A stretch of DNA of 64,000 nucleotides, taken from the NCBI RefSeq assembly GCF_023898315.1, contig NC_064622.1, positions 172,814,178-172,878,177 of the forward strand, given 5' to 3'. Numbering within the stretch: the first letter of the stretch is position 1; each line of letters starts with the position of its first letter. Below, in pieces: positions 12,492 to 23,201 of this stretch. The notes beneath the pieces were generated by a model. That model was not told where the DNA came from, did not search any database, and was given only the letters and a program-made list of their open reading frames with translations. The translations under genes and the position numbers were made by a program. The DNA is from Schistocerca nitens. Its lineage: Eukaryota > Arthropoda > Insecta > Orthoptera > Acrididae.

Positions 12492-12667
12492 TATTATGGC
12501 ACTAGCAGACGATAGTTCTGTAACAATATCGAGACCGCAGAAGCAGGAACATCTTCACTTGGTACTAGGAAAGGTCAAGGAGAGGTTACTGTGTGACTGA
12601 CTATAGTTACACAGACAGCTTCTGGGATTAAACCCTCAACAGTGTGGGTTCAGGCTTCCGAAGTTTG
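12492..12667. other. Short unassigned spacer
   Basis: No gene or repeat boundary recognised between the solo LTR and the LINE 3' end. Confidence 0.4.
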
Positions 12668-12817
12668 TCGATGATTTACCTCTACATCTACTCCGCAAGG
12701 CATCTACGATCCTTGGAGGAGGGTATCTTGTACCACTACCAGTCATTACTTTTCCTTTTTCATTCGCAAATAGATCGACTATCCACAGTTCTCCTAAGAG
12801 CACTATTTTCTCATGTC
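12668..12817 (-). mobile_element. LINE 3' end, host of the PLE array (left part)
   Basis: On the minus strand this is the 3' end of a non-LTR retrotransposon with a GTAGATGTAGAG-type tail at its outer edge. It is collinear with 27645-28084, 28342-28408 and 32576-33440, where the RT motifs lie. The split is exactly at the 13-bp duplication attttctcatgtc (12805-12817 and 27645-27657). The same family's 3' end appears in sense orientation at 35031-35865. Confidence 0.8.
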
Positions 12818-13765
12818 AAGAAATTAAAAAACAGCCGACCAGTTGCAAAGGATAAAGCAATCTTTACCTAGGTTTCAACCGATATAAATCGGTCTTCTTC
12901 AGAAGACGGCCTAGGGACAAGGAACATCATAATTTATAATCAAGGTAAAATACATGAGTCAAGAAAACAGTATTACATATATTAGGAGATTTTCATATTA
13001 TAACATGTGAGAAGGATTGCTGATACTTACAGTTTTACATTTAATTGGAGTGAAGTATCATAGTCATTTTTACAAACATTTACATAACTCAGTTAAGTCA
13101 AATAAAACATAGCCCTGACAACAGGGTTTGTCAACCATATAAAAATTAAGAACATATTAGTTGGAGAGCGCATGGGCGACTGAGTAAAATCGGCCAGCGT
13201 AGTAGCGCTGCGGCCAAGGCAGGTGGCGCTCAGGTCGCAAACTATTTGCCGATTGGCGTACTGAAGTAACAAGATAAGTATCAATTATTAAATGCATCTT
13301 TAGATAAAGTTACAAAAATAAAGAAAATCATTTAACACTCCCATTGTGACATTCTGGGAGTTATAGGAACAATCACGTAGAACATTCATCAAAAAAGGCA
13401 GGTGGCGCTTTCGCCGTATGTAATATGTAGTGGCATGTACAGCCAGAATGTAAAAGTTATATTACCATAATAGTGAAGCACATAGGATGTATATAGTGGA
13501 AAATTTTTTTAAAAAATATCGTAATGGCTCTTAAGTAATAATTAAGAAAACTGGGCCACAATCCAGTTAATACATGTGTTGAAATGCGAAAGAATATTAC
13601 AAAAAGGCCCGTATAGTGGCAGTCATACATCGTGAGAAAATACATTATATAATGGGCAGTGAGCCTAAAGATAAGAAATTGCATTATAGCTTCATGAGGA
13701 AATAGAGTACTGAGATCATTATAGCTTTCTGAGGAAATAGAGTACTGAGGTTACTAGGATTTATG
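12817..13765 (-). repeat. PLE terminal pseudo-LTR, left end of array
   Basis: This is the noncoding region downstream of ORF A in its own orientation, containing hammerhead copy 1. It ends about 27 bp short of where the next ORF start codon would be in an internal unit. It matches the inter-ORF spacers at 16244, 19698 and 23202. Confidence 0.88.
12859..12909 (-). ncRNA. Hammerhead ribozyme, minimal type I (copy 1)
   Basis: On the minus strand the order is stem I 5' strand GTCTT, core CTGAAGA, stem II hairpin (ACCGAT, loop TTAT, ATCGGT, plus a G-U pair), core GAAA, stem III ACCTAGGT, cleavage nucleotide A, stem I 3' strand AAGAT. All invariant core residues are present, and A15.1-U16.1 can pair. 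Stem III is a perfect palindrome of 3 bp with a 2-nt loop, so two RNAs could pair through it. One unpaired A follows A9. Hammerheads in PLE pseudo-LTRs are established; activity of this one is untested. Confidence 0.88.
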
Positions 13766-16243
13766 TTAAATATTAAACAGTACGGGTTTAAAGCCCTCGA
13801 AAAATTGTTTACAAGAAAGGTTCAGCTGATCATTCAGTATATTGCCGTCTTTGAGCTCAAGATGTTTAAAAATAAATAGCTCTTCCCACAGATCTAGTCT
13901 CCGTCCTTTGACTTCTCTGTGTAGGATAACCGTGTCTTCTAACTGTTTAGGTGTATGGCCGGCTACCAAGAGGTGTTCAGCAAAGGTAGAGTTGCGAATA
14001 TTCATTCCTTTTTTACCTAATAGATGCTCTTTATATCGTGTTTTTACGGCTCTGCCTGTTTGACCAATGTAATATGAGGGGCAGTTATTACAGGTTAGCT
14101 TGTAAATACCTGAATTAGAAAACCAATCCCTGGTAATCTCTATTGACTGTATAAGATTTCTTTTTAAACTGTTATTTGTAGAGAAAGAGACGTTACAGTT
14201 ATATTTTTTATTTAGAAGACGTTTGATCCTATAGGATATGTTGCCTAAGAAGGGGATGGAAATAAATCTTTTAGCTTCTGTGGTATCTGTTGGGAGGTTA
14301 TTTCTTAAAGTTGAGCAATTTTGGGAAATTTTCTTATTGAGCAGGTAATCGATCATATTCTGGTTGTACCCATTATTGGCCGCAATAGTTTTGATGACAC
14401 TCAGTTCCTTTTTTTGGGCCGCAGGTGATAGAGGAGTGGTTACCATTCGATGAATGGCGGAATGAAAAAATGCTAGTTTATGCGCTTTTGGATGAGTTGA
14501 GTCAGCAGGAATAATATTATCTGAAAATGTTTCTTTGCGGAAGATATTGAAATGAAAAGTATTATCTTGTATGGAAATTGTTAAGTCGAGAAAATTTAGT
14601 TCGCGTTTATCATTTTGAAGTTCTTTAGTGAAGGAGATTTTTTCATGTAAACTGTTGAAAGTGTTAAAGAGAAGCTCTAAATCATAATCAGTACCATCAA
14701 AAGCAATGAAAATGTCGTCAACATAGCGTGCATAATAGCGTATTTTTTGGCGTAATTCTGAACTAGAATTGAAGAACGTTGTTTCTAGGGCGTTGATGAA
14801 AATCTCTGCTAGAATACCGGCAAGTGGGCTACCCATTGCTAAACCGTCTGGCTGTACATACATTTTTCCGTTAAATGTGAAATAATTGTATTTTAAAACG
14901 ACTTTAAGCAAACTAATGAGTTCCGCGATCTGTGTTTCACTTAATTTTTTATGCTTGAGAAGATTCTCTTTTACAAGGTCTATAGTTTCAGTGACCGGAA
15001 TATTTGTGTAAAGGCTGACGATGTCAAAGGACACTAGTCTAGTGTTAGGTGTACAAAGTATAGACTGAATATTGTTAATTAATTCCTTACTGTTTTTTAT
15101 GGAAAAGTTATTTTCAAATGTGAACGCATCTTTAATTTTAAATTGGAGGCGTCTAGCAAGCGTATGATGTGGACTACCTATACCATTCACTATAGGGCGG
15201 ATTGGGTGATTTCGTTTATGCAATTTAAACTGGCTTCTGAGCACGGGCGGTTTTGGGTTCATGTTTATAAGATCTTTCTTATGAAATTTATTAAATAGGC
15301 TGACGGAATTAGTTAAGGTACGCCGGATTTCACTTTGCAATTCAGCAGTAGGATCTACAGTAACCTCAGTGATATCGTTTTCCTCAAAAAACTTTACAGT
15401 TTTTTCTATATATTCATTTTTATACGCCACGACGGTGGTGTTCCCTTTATCACTTTTAGTGACTAAGGCATCGTGCTCTTTAAGTTTATGATTAATGCTT
15501 TTTACAATATTAAATTCGTCCGATTGCACATTAGGGGATAATTTAATTTCTTTTTCTATTATGTTGTTACATTCGTAGGCACATTTAACTTGCTCTGTTT
15601 TCTCTAATTTCATAGATTCTAAACCGATTTTTAGGTCCACAATGAGATTAGAAACAGCAGGATATTTATCGAGTTTAGCAGGCAAGTTATATTTAAGGCC
15701 TTTACATAACAAATTATTTTCAGCCTGCGTAAACGTAATATTGGTTTTATTTAGCACTCTATCGTAAAATAGGTGCTTGACACTATTGTCTGCTGTATTA
15801 ACACTGTTATTTGTGGTCCTATTCTTAAACTTCAAAAGCTTTTTTTCCTGTCTAGCTTTGATTATTTCTTTACGATTAAAGAGCCATTCATTAATGCTAT
15901 TCCACAGGTGGTCAATTTGAAAATTATAGAGATCTTTAAAGGCTTTAGTTAAAAACAAATGTATACAGTAAGCTTCACTATTAAGAACATCTTTTTTCTT
16001 GTATAAATTTATTGTGCTCTCTGAAATAGTTAAATGCACTAGCTTCTTTTTAATAGAAGGAACACTGTTACACTGTCTAAGGTTTACGTACGCTTTAACA
16101 TAATCAGGAATAATGTCTTTCTCTAGGCACTGGTGATTAAAGTCAATAGCCATACCTGCTTTCACAATTTTTAATTTGATGTCCATATACCTGGATGCAG
16201 CTTTTGATACCTCGGCGGGCAGGAATTTCAGTATTTTAAACAT
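13766..16243 (-). CDS. Penelope-like RT with GIY-YIG endonuclease, copy A (intact)
   Basis: 825 codons, uninterrupted. An N-terminal region rich in K and N leads to the PLE signature TKSDKGNTTVV (about residues 262-272), then KLHKRNHPIRPIVNGIGSP. RT motifs follow: SFDIVSLYTNIP, GLAMGSPLAGILAE, RYVDDIFIAF (catalytic YVDD at 507-510) and LNFLDLTI. The C-terminal GIY-YIG nuclease has GIY at 712-714, a CNNC pair, YYIG at 724-727 and a conserved Arg in GRAVKTRY. The protein primes reverse transcription at a nick it makes itself, as known for Penelope elements. The start is the ATG 15 bp from where the right end of the array breaks off. A hammerhead lies upstream in the adjacent spacer. Complete in length; probably recently active. 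Confidence 0.95.
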   Translation of the reverse strand: MFKILKFLPAEVSKAASRYMDIKLKIVKAGMAIDFNHQCLEKDIIPDYVKAYVNLRQCNSVPSIKKKLVHLTISESTINLYKKKDVLNSEAYCIHLFLTKAFKDLYNFQIDHLWNSINEWLFNRKEIIKARQEKKLLKFKNRTTNNSVNTADNSVKHLFYDRVLNKTNITFTQAENNLLCKGLKYNLPAKLDKYPAVSNLIVDLKIGLESMKLEKTEQVKCAYECNNIIEKEIKLSPNVQSDEFNIVKSINHKLKEHDALVTKSDKGNTTVVAYKNEYIEKTVKFFEENDITEVTVDPTAELQSEIRRTLTNSVSLFNKFHKKDLINMNPKPPVLRSQFKLHKRNHPIRPIVNGIGSPHHTLARRLQFKIKDAFTFENNFSIKNSKELINNIQSILCTPNTRLVSFDIVSLYTNIPVTETIDLVKENLLKHKKLSETQIAELISLLKVVLKYNYFTFNGKMYVQPDGLAMGSPLAGILAEIFINALETTFFNSSSELRQKIRYYARYVDDIFIAFDGTDYDLELLFNTFNSLHEKISFTKELQNDKRELNFLDLTISIQDNTFHFNIFRKETFSDNIIPADSTHPKAHKLAFFHSAIHRMVTTPLSPAAQKKELSVIKTIAANNGYNQNMIDYLLNKKISQNCSTLRNNLPTDTTEAKRFISIPFLGNISYRIKRLLNKKYNCNVSFSTNNSLKRNLIQSIEITRDWFSNSGIYKLTCNNCPSYYIGQTGRAVKTRYKEHLLGKKGMNIRNSTFAEHLLVAGHTPKQLEDTVILHREVKGRRLDLWEELFIFKHLELKDGNILNDQLNLSCKQFFEGFKPVLFNI

Positions 16244-17219
16244 AGCTGCGCTACAGCAACGGTTCTACGTCAAGAAATTAAAAAACAGCCGACCAGTTGC
16301 AAAGGATAAAGCAATCTTTACCTAGGTTTCAACCGATATAAATCGGTCTTCTTCAGAAGACGGCCTAGGGACAAGGAACATCATAATTTATAATCAAGGT
16401 AAAATACATGAGTCAAGAAAACAGTATTACATATATTAGGAGATTTTCATATTATAACATGTGAGAAGGATTGCTGATACTTACAGTTTTACATTTAATT
16501 GGAGTGAAGTATCATAGTCATTTTTACAAACATTTACATAACTCAGTTAAGTCAAATAAAACATAGCCCTGACAACAGGGTTTGTCAACCATATAAAAAT
16601 TAAGAACATATTAGTTGGAGAGCGCATGGGCGACTGAGTAAAATCGGCCAGCGTAGTAGCGCTGCGGCCAAGGCAGGTGGCGCTCAGGTCGCAAACTATT
16701 TGCCGATTGGCGTACTGAAGTAACAAGATAAGTATCAATTATTAAATGCATCTTTAGATAAAGTTACAAAAATAAAGAAAATCATTTAACACTCCCATTG
16801 TGACATTCTGGGAGTTATAGGAACAATCACGTAGAACATTCATCAAAAAAGGCAGGTGGCGCTTTCGCCGTATGTAATATGTAGTGGCATGTACAGCCAG
16901 AATGTAAAAGTTATATTACCATAATAGTGAAGCACATAGGATGTATATAGTGGAAAATTTTTTTAAAAAATATCGTAATGGCTCTTAAGTAATAATTAAG
17001 AAAACTGGGCCACAATCCAGTTAATACATGTGTTGAAATGCGAAAGAATATTACAAAAAGGCCCGTATAGTGGCAGTCATACATCGTGAGAAAATACATT
17101 ATATAATGGGCAGTGAGCCTAAAGATAAGAAATTACATTATAGCTTCATGAGGAAATAGAGTACTGAGATCATTATAGCTTTCTGAGGAAATAGAGTACT
17201 GAGGTTACTAGGATTTATG
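16244..17219 (-). repeat. PLE inter-unit pseudo-LTR (A/B)
   Basis: This 976-bp spacer joins the end of ORF B to the start of ORF A in minus-strand order and contains hammerhead copy 2. It carries a run of seven T at 16978-16984 region, shared with the left terminal copy; the other three copies have six. Confidence 0.88.
16313..16363 (-). ncRNA. Hammerhead ribozyme, minimal type I (copy 2)
   Basis: Identical in core and stems to copy 1. It lies about 70-120 bp upstream of ORF A on the same strand. Cleavage at each unit would release unit-length (about 3.45 kb) RNAs from a read-through transcript. Confidence 0.88.
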
Positions 17220-19697
17220 TTAAATATTAAACAGTACGGGTTTAAAGCCCTCGAAAAATTGTTTACAAGAAAGGTTCAGCTGATCATTCAGTATATTGCC
17301 GTCTTTGAGCTCAAGATGTTTAAAAATAAATAGCTCTTCCCACAGATCTAGTCTCCGTCCTTTGACTTCTCTGTGTAGGATAACCGTGTCTTCTAACTGT
17401 TTAGGTGTATGGCCGGCTACCAAGAGGTGTTCAGCAAAGGTAGAGTTGCGAATATTCATTCCTTTTTTACCTAATAGATGCTCTTTATATCGTGTTTTTA
17501 CGGCTCTGCCTGTTTGACCAATGTAATATGAGGGGCAGTTATTACAGGTTAGCTTGTAAATACCTGAATTAGAAAACCAATCCCTGGTAATCTCTATTGA
17601 CTGTATAAGATTTCTTTTTAAACTGTTATTTGTAGAGAAAGAGACGTTACAGTTATATTTTTTATTTAGAAGACGTTTGATCCTATAGGATATGTTGCCT
17701 AAGAAGGGGATGGAAATAAATCTTTTAGCTTCTGTGGTATCTGTTGGGAGGTTATTTCTTAAAGTTGAGCAATTTTGGGAAATTTTCTTATTGAGCAGGT
17801 AATCGATCATATTCTGGTTGTACCCATTATTGGCCGCAATAGTTTTGATGACACTCAGTTCCTTTTTTTGGGCCGCAGGTGATAGAGGAGTGGTTACCAT
17901 TCGATGAATGGCGGAATGAAAAAATGCTAGTTTATGCGCTTTTGGATGAGTTGAGTCAGCAGGAATAATATTATCTGAAAATGTTTCTTTGCGGAAGATA
18001 TTGAAATGAAAAGTATTATCTTGCATGGAAATTGTTAAGTCGAGAAAATTTAGTTCGCGTTTATCATTTTGAAGTTCTTTAGTGAAGGAGATTTTTTCAT
18101 GTAAACTGTTGAAAGTGTTAAAGAGAAGCTCTAAATCATAATCAGTACCATCAAAAGCAATGAAAATGTCGTCAACATAGCGTGCATAATAGCGTATTTT
18201 TTGGCGTAATTCTGAACTAGAATTGAAGAACGTTGTTTCTAGGGCGTTGATGAAAATCTCTGCTAGAATACCGGCAAGTGGGCTACCCATTGCTAAACCG
18301 TCTGGCTGTACATACATTTTTCCGTTAAATGTGAAATAATTGTATTTTAAAACGACTTTAAGCAAACTAATGAGTTCCGCGATCTGTGTTTCACTTAATT
18401 TTTTATGCTTGAGAAGATTCTCTTTTACAAGGTCTATAGTTTCAGTGACCGGAATATTTGTGTAAAGGCTGACGATGTCAAAGGACACTAGTCTAGTGTT
18501 AGGTGTACAAAGTATAGACTGAATATTGTTAATTAATTCCTTACTGTTTTTTATGGAAAAGTTATTTTCAAATGTGAACGCATCTTTAATTTTAAATTGG
18601 AGGCGTCTAGCAAGCGTATGATGTGGACTACCTATACCATTCACTATAGGGCGGATTGGGTGATTTCGTTTATGCAATTTAAACTGGCTTCTGAGCACGG
18701 GCGGTTTTGGGTTCATGTTTATAAGATCTTTCTTATGAAATTTATTAAATAGGCTGACGGAATTAGTTAAGGTACGCCGGATTTCACTTTGCAATTCAGC
18801 AGTAGGATCTACAGTAACCTCAGTGATATCGTTTTCCTCAAAAAACTTTACAGTTTTTTCTATATATTCATTTTTATACGCCACGACGGTGGTGTTCCCT
18901 TTATCACTTTTAGTGACTAAGGCATCGTGCTCTTTAAGTTTATGATTAATGCTTTTTACAATATTAAATTCGTCCGATTGCACATTAGGGGATAATTTAA
19001 TTTCTTTTTCTATTATGTTGTTACATTCGTAGGCACATTTAACTTGCTCTGTTTTCTCTAATTTCATAGATTCTAAACCGATTTTTAGGTCCACAATGAG
19101 ATTAGAAACAGCAGGATATTTATCGAGTTTAGCAGGCAAGTTATATTTAAGGCCTTTACATAACAAATTATTTTCAGCCTGCGTAAACGTAATATTGGTT
19201 TTATTTAGCACTCTATCGTAAAATAGGTGCTTGACACTATTGTCTGCTGTATTAACACTGTTATTTGTGGTCCTATTCTTAAACTTCAAAAGCTTTTTTT
19301 CCTGTCTAGCTTTGATTATTTCTTTACGATTAAAGAGCCATTCATTAATGCTATTCCACAGGTGGTCAATTTGAAAATTATAGAGATCTTTAAAGGCTTT
19401 AGTTAAAAACAAATGTATACAGTAAGCTTCACTATTAAGAACATCTTTTTTCTTGTATAAATTTATTGTGCTCTCTGAAATAGTTAAATGCACTAGCTTC
19501 TTTTTAATAGAAGGAACACTGTTACACTGTCTAAGGTTTACGTACGCTTTAACATAATCAGGAATAATGTCTTTCTCTAGGCACTGGTGATTAAAGTCAA
19601 TAGCCATACCTGCTTTCACAATTTTTAATTTGATGTCCATATACCTGGATGCAGCTTTTGATACCTCGGCGGGCAGGAATTTCAGTATTTTAAACAT
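17220..19697 (-). CDS. Penelope-like RT with GIY-YIG endonuclease, copy B (intact)
   Basis: 825 codons with the same domain order as copy A: SDKG block, RT with YVDD at 507-510, and GIY-YIG at 712-727. The only amino acid change I see is Met for Ile at residue 558 (just after LNFLDLTIS), from one T-to-C difference on the plus strand near 18024. It is head-to-tail with A and C. It probably produces a functional protein if transcribed. Base composition is the same AT-rich pattern as its siblings. Confidence 0.95.
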   Translation of the reverse strand: MFKILKFLPAEVSKAASRYMDIKLKIVKAGMAIDFNHQCLEKDIIPDYVKAYVNLRQCNSVPSIKKKLVHLTISESTINLYKKKDVLNSEAYCIHLFLTKAFKDLYNFQIDHLWNSINEWLFNRKEIIKARQEKKLLKFKNRTTNNSVNTADNSVKHLFYDRVLNKTNITFTQAENNLLCKGLKYNLPAKLDKYPAVSNLIVDLKIGLESMKLEKTEQVKCAYECNNIIEKEIKLSPNVQSDEFNIVKSINHKLKEHDALVTKSDKGNTTVVAYKNEYIEKTVKFFEENDITEVTVDPTAELQSEIRRTLTNSVSLFNKFHKKDLINMNPKPPVLRSQFKLHKRNHPIRPIVNGIGSPHHTLARRLQFKIKDAFTFENNFSIKNSKELINNIQSILCTPNTRLVSFDIVSLYTNIPVTETIDLVKENLLKHKKLSETQIAELISLLKVVLKYNYFTFNGKMYVQPDGLAMGSPLAGILAEIFINALETTFFNSSSELRQKIRYYARYVDDIFIAFDGTDYDLELLFNTFNSLHEKISFTKELQNDKRELNFLDLTISMQDNTFHFNIFRKETFSDNIIPADSTHPKAHKLAFFHSAIHRMVTTPLSPAAQKKELSVIKTIAANNGYNQNMIDYLLNKKISQNCSTLRNNLPTDTTEAKRFISIPFLGNISYRIKRLLNKKYNCNVSFSTNNSLKRNLIQSIEITRDWFSNSGIYKLTCNNCPSYYIGQTGRAVKTRYKEHLLGKKGMNIRNSTFAEHLLVAGHTPKQLEDTVILHREVKGRRLDLWEELFIFKHLELKDGNILNDQLNLSCKQFFEGFKPVLFNI

Positions 19698-20672
19698 AGC
19701 TGCGCTACAGCAACGGTTCTACGTCAAGAAATTAAAAAACAGCCGACCAGTTGCAAAGGATAAAGCAATCTTTACCTAGGTTTCAACCGATATAAATCGG
19801 TCTTCTTCAGAAGACGGCCTAGGGACAAGGAACATCATAATTTATAATCAAGGTAAAATACATGAGTCAAGAAAACAGTATTACATATATTAGGAGATTT
19901 TCATATTATAACATGTGAGAAGGATTGCTGATACTTACAGTTTTACATTTAATTGGAGTGAAGTATCATAGTCATTTTTACAAACATTTACATAACTCAG
20001 TTAAGTCAAATAAAACATAGCCCTGACAACAGGGTTTGTCAACCATATAAAAATTAAGAACATATTAGTTGGAGAGCGCATGGGCGACTGAGTAAAATCG
20101 GCCAGCGTAGTAGCGCTGCGGCCAAGGCAGGTGGCGCTCAGGTCGCAAACTATTTGCCGATTGGCGTACTGAAGTAACAAGATAAGTATCAATTATTAAA
20201 TGCATCTTTAGATAAAGTTACAAAAATAAAGAAAATCATTTAACACTCCCATTGTGACATTCTGGGAGTTATAGGAACAATCACGTAGAACATTCATCAA
20301 AAAAGGCAGGTGGCGCTTTCGCCGTATGTAATATGTAGTGGCATGTACAGCCAGAATGTAAAAGTTATATTACCATAATAGTGAAGCACATAGGATGTAT
20401 ATAGTGGAAAATTTTTTAAAAAATATCGTAATGGCTCTTAAGTAATAATTAAGAAAACTGGGCCACAATCCAGTTAATACATGTGTTGAAATGCGAAAGA
20501 ATATTACAAAAAGGCCCGTATAGTGGCAGTCATACATCGTGAGAAAATACATTATATAATGGGCAGTGAGCCTAAAGATAAGAAATTACATTATAGCTTC
20601 ATGAGGAAATAGAGTACTGAGATCATTATAGCTTTCTGAGGAAATAGAGTACTGAGGTTACTAGGATTTATG
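19698..20672 (-). repeat. PLE inter-unit pseudo-LTR (B/C)
   Basis: 975-bp spacer with hammerhead copy 3. It shares a six-T run with the plus-strand units, but shares the adenine in gaaattaca with the spacer of B. Confidence 0.88.
19767..19817 (-). ncRNA. Hammerhead ribozyme, minimal type I (copy 3)
   Basis: Same sequence and fold as copies 1 and 2, upstream of ORF B on the minus strand. Confidence 0.88.
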
Positions 20673-21824
20673 TTAAATATTAAACAGTACGGGTTTAAAG
20701 CCCTCGAAAAATTGTTTACAAGAAAGGTTCAGCTGATCATTCAGTATATTGCCGTCTTTGAGCTCAAGATGTTTAAAAATAAATAGCTCTTCCCACAGAT
20801 CTAGTCTCCGTCCTTTGACTTCTCTGTGTAGGATAACCGTGTCTTCTAACTGTTTAGGTGTATGGCCGGCTACCAAGAGGTGTTCAGCAAAGGTAGAGTT
20901 GCGAATATTCATTCCTTTTTTACCTAATAGATGCTCTTTATATCGTGTTTTTACGGCTCTGCCTGTTTGACCAATGTAATATGAGGGGCAGTTATTACAG
21001 GTTAGCTTGTAAATACCTGAATTAGAAAACCAATCCCTGGTAATCTCTATTGACTGTATAAGATTTCTTTTTAAACTGTTATTTGTAGAGAAAGAGACGT
21101 TACAGTTATATTTTTTATTTAGAAGACGTTTGATCCTATAGGATATGTTGCCTAAGAAGGGGATGGAAATAAATCTTTTAGCTTCTGTGGTATCTGTTGG
21201 GAGGTTATTTCTTAAAGTTGAGCAATTTTGGGAAATTTTCTTATTGAGCAGGTAATCGATCATATTCTGGTTGTACCCATTATTGGCCGCAATAGTTTTG
21301 ATGACACTCAGTTCCTTTTTTTGGGCCGCAGGTGATAGAGGAGTGGTTACCATTCGATGAATGGCGGAATGAAAAAATGCTAGTTTATGCGCTTTTGGAT
21401 GAGTTGAGTCAGCAGGAATAATATTATCTGAAAATGTTTCTTTGCGGAAGATATTGAAATGAAAAGTATTATCTTGTATGGAAATTGTTAAGTCGAGAAA
21501 ATTTAGTTCGCGTTTATCATTTTGAAGTTCTTTAGTGAAGGAGATTTTTTCATGTAAACTGTTGAAAGTGTTAAAGAGAAGCTCTAAATCATAATCAGTA
21601 CCATCAAAAGCAATGAAAATGTCGTCAACATAGCGTGCATAATAGCGTATTTTTTGGCGTAATTCTGAACTAGAATTGAAGAACGTTGTTTCTAGGGCGT
21701 TGATGAAAATCTCTGCTAGAATACCGGCAAGTGGGCTACCCATTGCTAAACCGTCTGGCTGTACATACATTTTTCCGTTAATGGTATAGGTAGTCCACAT
21801 CATACGCTTGCTAGACGCCTCCAA
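20673..21824 (-). pseudogene. PLE RT/GIY-YIG, copy C, 5'-truncated and chimeric
   Basis: From 21783 leftward it retains residues 458-825, beginning NGKMYVQPDG, so it lacks the first RT motifs but keeps YVDD and the full GIY-YIG domain. The open frame happens to extend 14-15 codons past the break (MEASSKRMMWTTYT) into antisense sequence of copy D. The result is a 383-codon chimeric ORF. The truncation is at the centre of the inverted array. RT activity is unlikely because the SFDIVSLYTN motif is gone; an endonuclease-only product is conceivable. Confidence 0.9.
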
Positions 21825-23201
21825 TTTAAAATTAAAGATGCGTTCACATTTGAAAATAACTTTTCCATAAAAAACAGTAAGGAATTAATTAACAATATTC
21901 AGTCTATACTTTGTACACCTAACACTAGACTAGTGTCCTTTGACATCGTCAGCCTTTACACAAATATTCCGGTCACTGAAACTATAGACCTTGTAAAAGA
22001 GAATCTTCTCAAGCATAAAAAATTAAGTGAAACACAGATCGCGGAACTCATTAGTTTGCTTAAAGTCGTTTTAAAATACAATTATTTCACATTTAACGGA
22101 AAAATGTATGTACAGCCAGACGGTTTAGCAATGGGTAGCCCACTTGCCGGTATTCTAGCAGAGATTTTCATCAACGCCCTAGAAACAACGTTCTTCAATT
22201 CTAGTTCAGAATTACGCCAAAAAATACGCTATTATGCACGCTATGTTGACGACATTTTCATTGCTTTTGATGGTACTGATTATGATTTAGAGCTTCTCTT
22301 TAACACTTTCAACAGTTTACATGAAAAAATCTCCTTCACTAAAGAACTTCAAAATGATAAACGCGAACTAAATTTTCTCGACTTAACAATTTCCATACAA
22401 GATAATACTTTTCATTTCAATATCTTCCGCAAAGAAACATTTTCAGATAATATTATTCCTGCTGACTCAACTCATCCAAAAGCGCATAAACTAGCATTTT
22501 TTCATTCCGCCATTCATCGAATGGTAACCACTCCTCTATCACCTGCGGCCCAAAAAAAGGAACTGAGTGTCATCAAAACTATTGCGGCCAATAATGGGTA
22601 CAACCAGAATATGATCGATTACCTGCTCAATAAGAAAATTTCCCAAAATTGCTCAACTTTAAGAAATAACCTCCCAACAGATACCACAGAAGCTAAAAGA
22701 TTTATTTCCATCCCCTTCTTAGGCAACATATCCTATAGGATCAAACGTCTTCTAAATAAAAAATATAACTGTAACGTCTCTTTCTCTACAAATAACAGTT
22801 TAAAAAGAAATCTTATACAGTCAATAGAGATTACCAGGGATTGGTTTTCTAATTCAGGTATTTACAAGCTAACCTGTAATAACTGCCCCTCATATTACAT
22901 TGGTCAAACAGGCAGAGCCGTAAAAACACGATATAAAGAGCATCTATTAGGTAAAAAAGGAATGAATATTCGCAACTCTACCTTTGCTGAACACCTCTTG
23001 GTAGCCGGCCATACACCTAAACAGTTAGAAGACACGGTTATCCTACACAGAGAAGTCAAAGGACGGAGACTAGATCTGTGGGAAGAGCTATTTATTTTTA
23101 AACATCTTGAGCTCAAAGACGGCAATATACTGAATGATCAGCTGAACCTTTCTTGTAAACAATTTTTCGAGGGCTTTAAACCCGTACTGTTTAATATTTA
23201 A
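21781..23201 (+). pseudogene. PLE RT/GIY-YIG, copy D, 5'-truncated
   Basis: In plus orientation the frame starts within the NGIGSPHH motif (residue 353 of the full protein) and runs open to the normal stop, keeping SFDIVSLYTN, YVDD, LNFLDL and GIY-YIG. No ATG precedes the RT motifs near the break; the first in-frame start-like codon is near 21933. It abuts copy C head to head with about 2 bp of shared sequence. Its last part is identical to copies A, C and E at residue 558 (Ile). Confidence 0.9.

Noticed and set aside
13093..13284. 63-codon ORF in each PLE spacer
   Set aside because: No protein-like motif. Conservation is explained by the recent duplication of the whole unit, and one neighbouring spacer ORF changes length with a single T indel.
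13842..14063. 73-codon ORF repeated in each PLE unit on the opposite strand
   Set aside because: It is the antisense shadow of the GIY-YIG coding region and repeats only because the units repeat.
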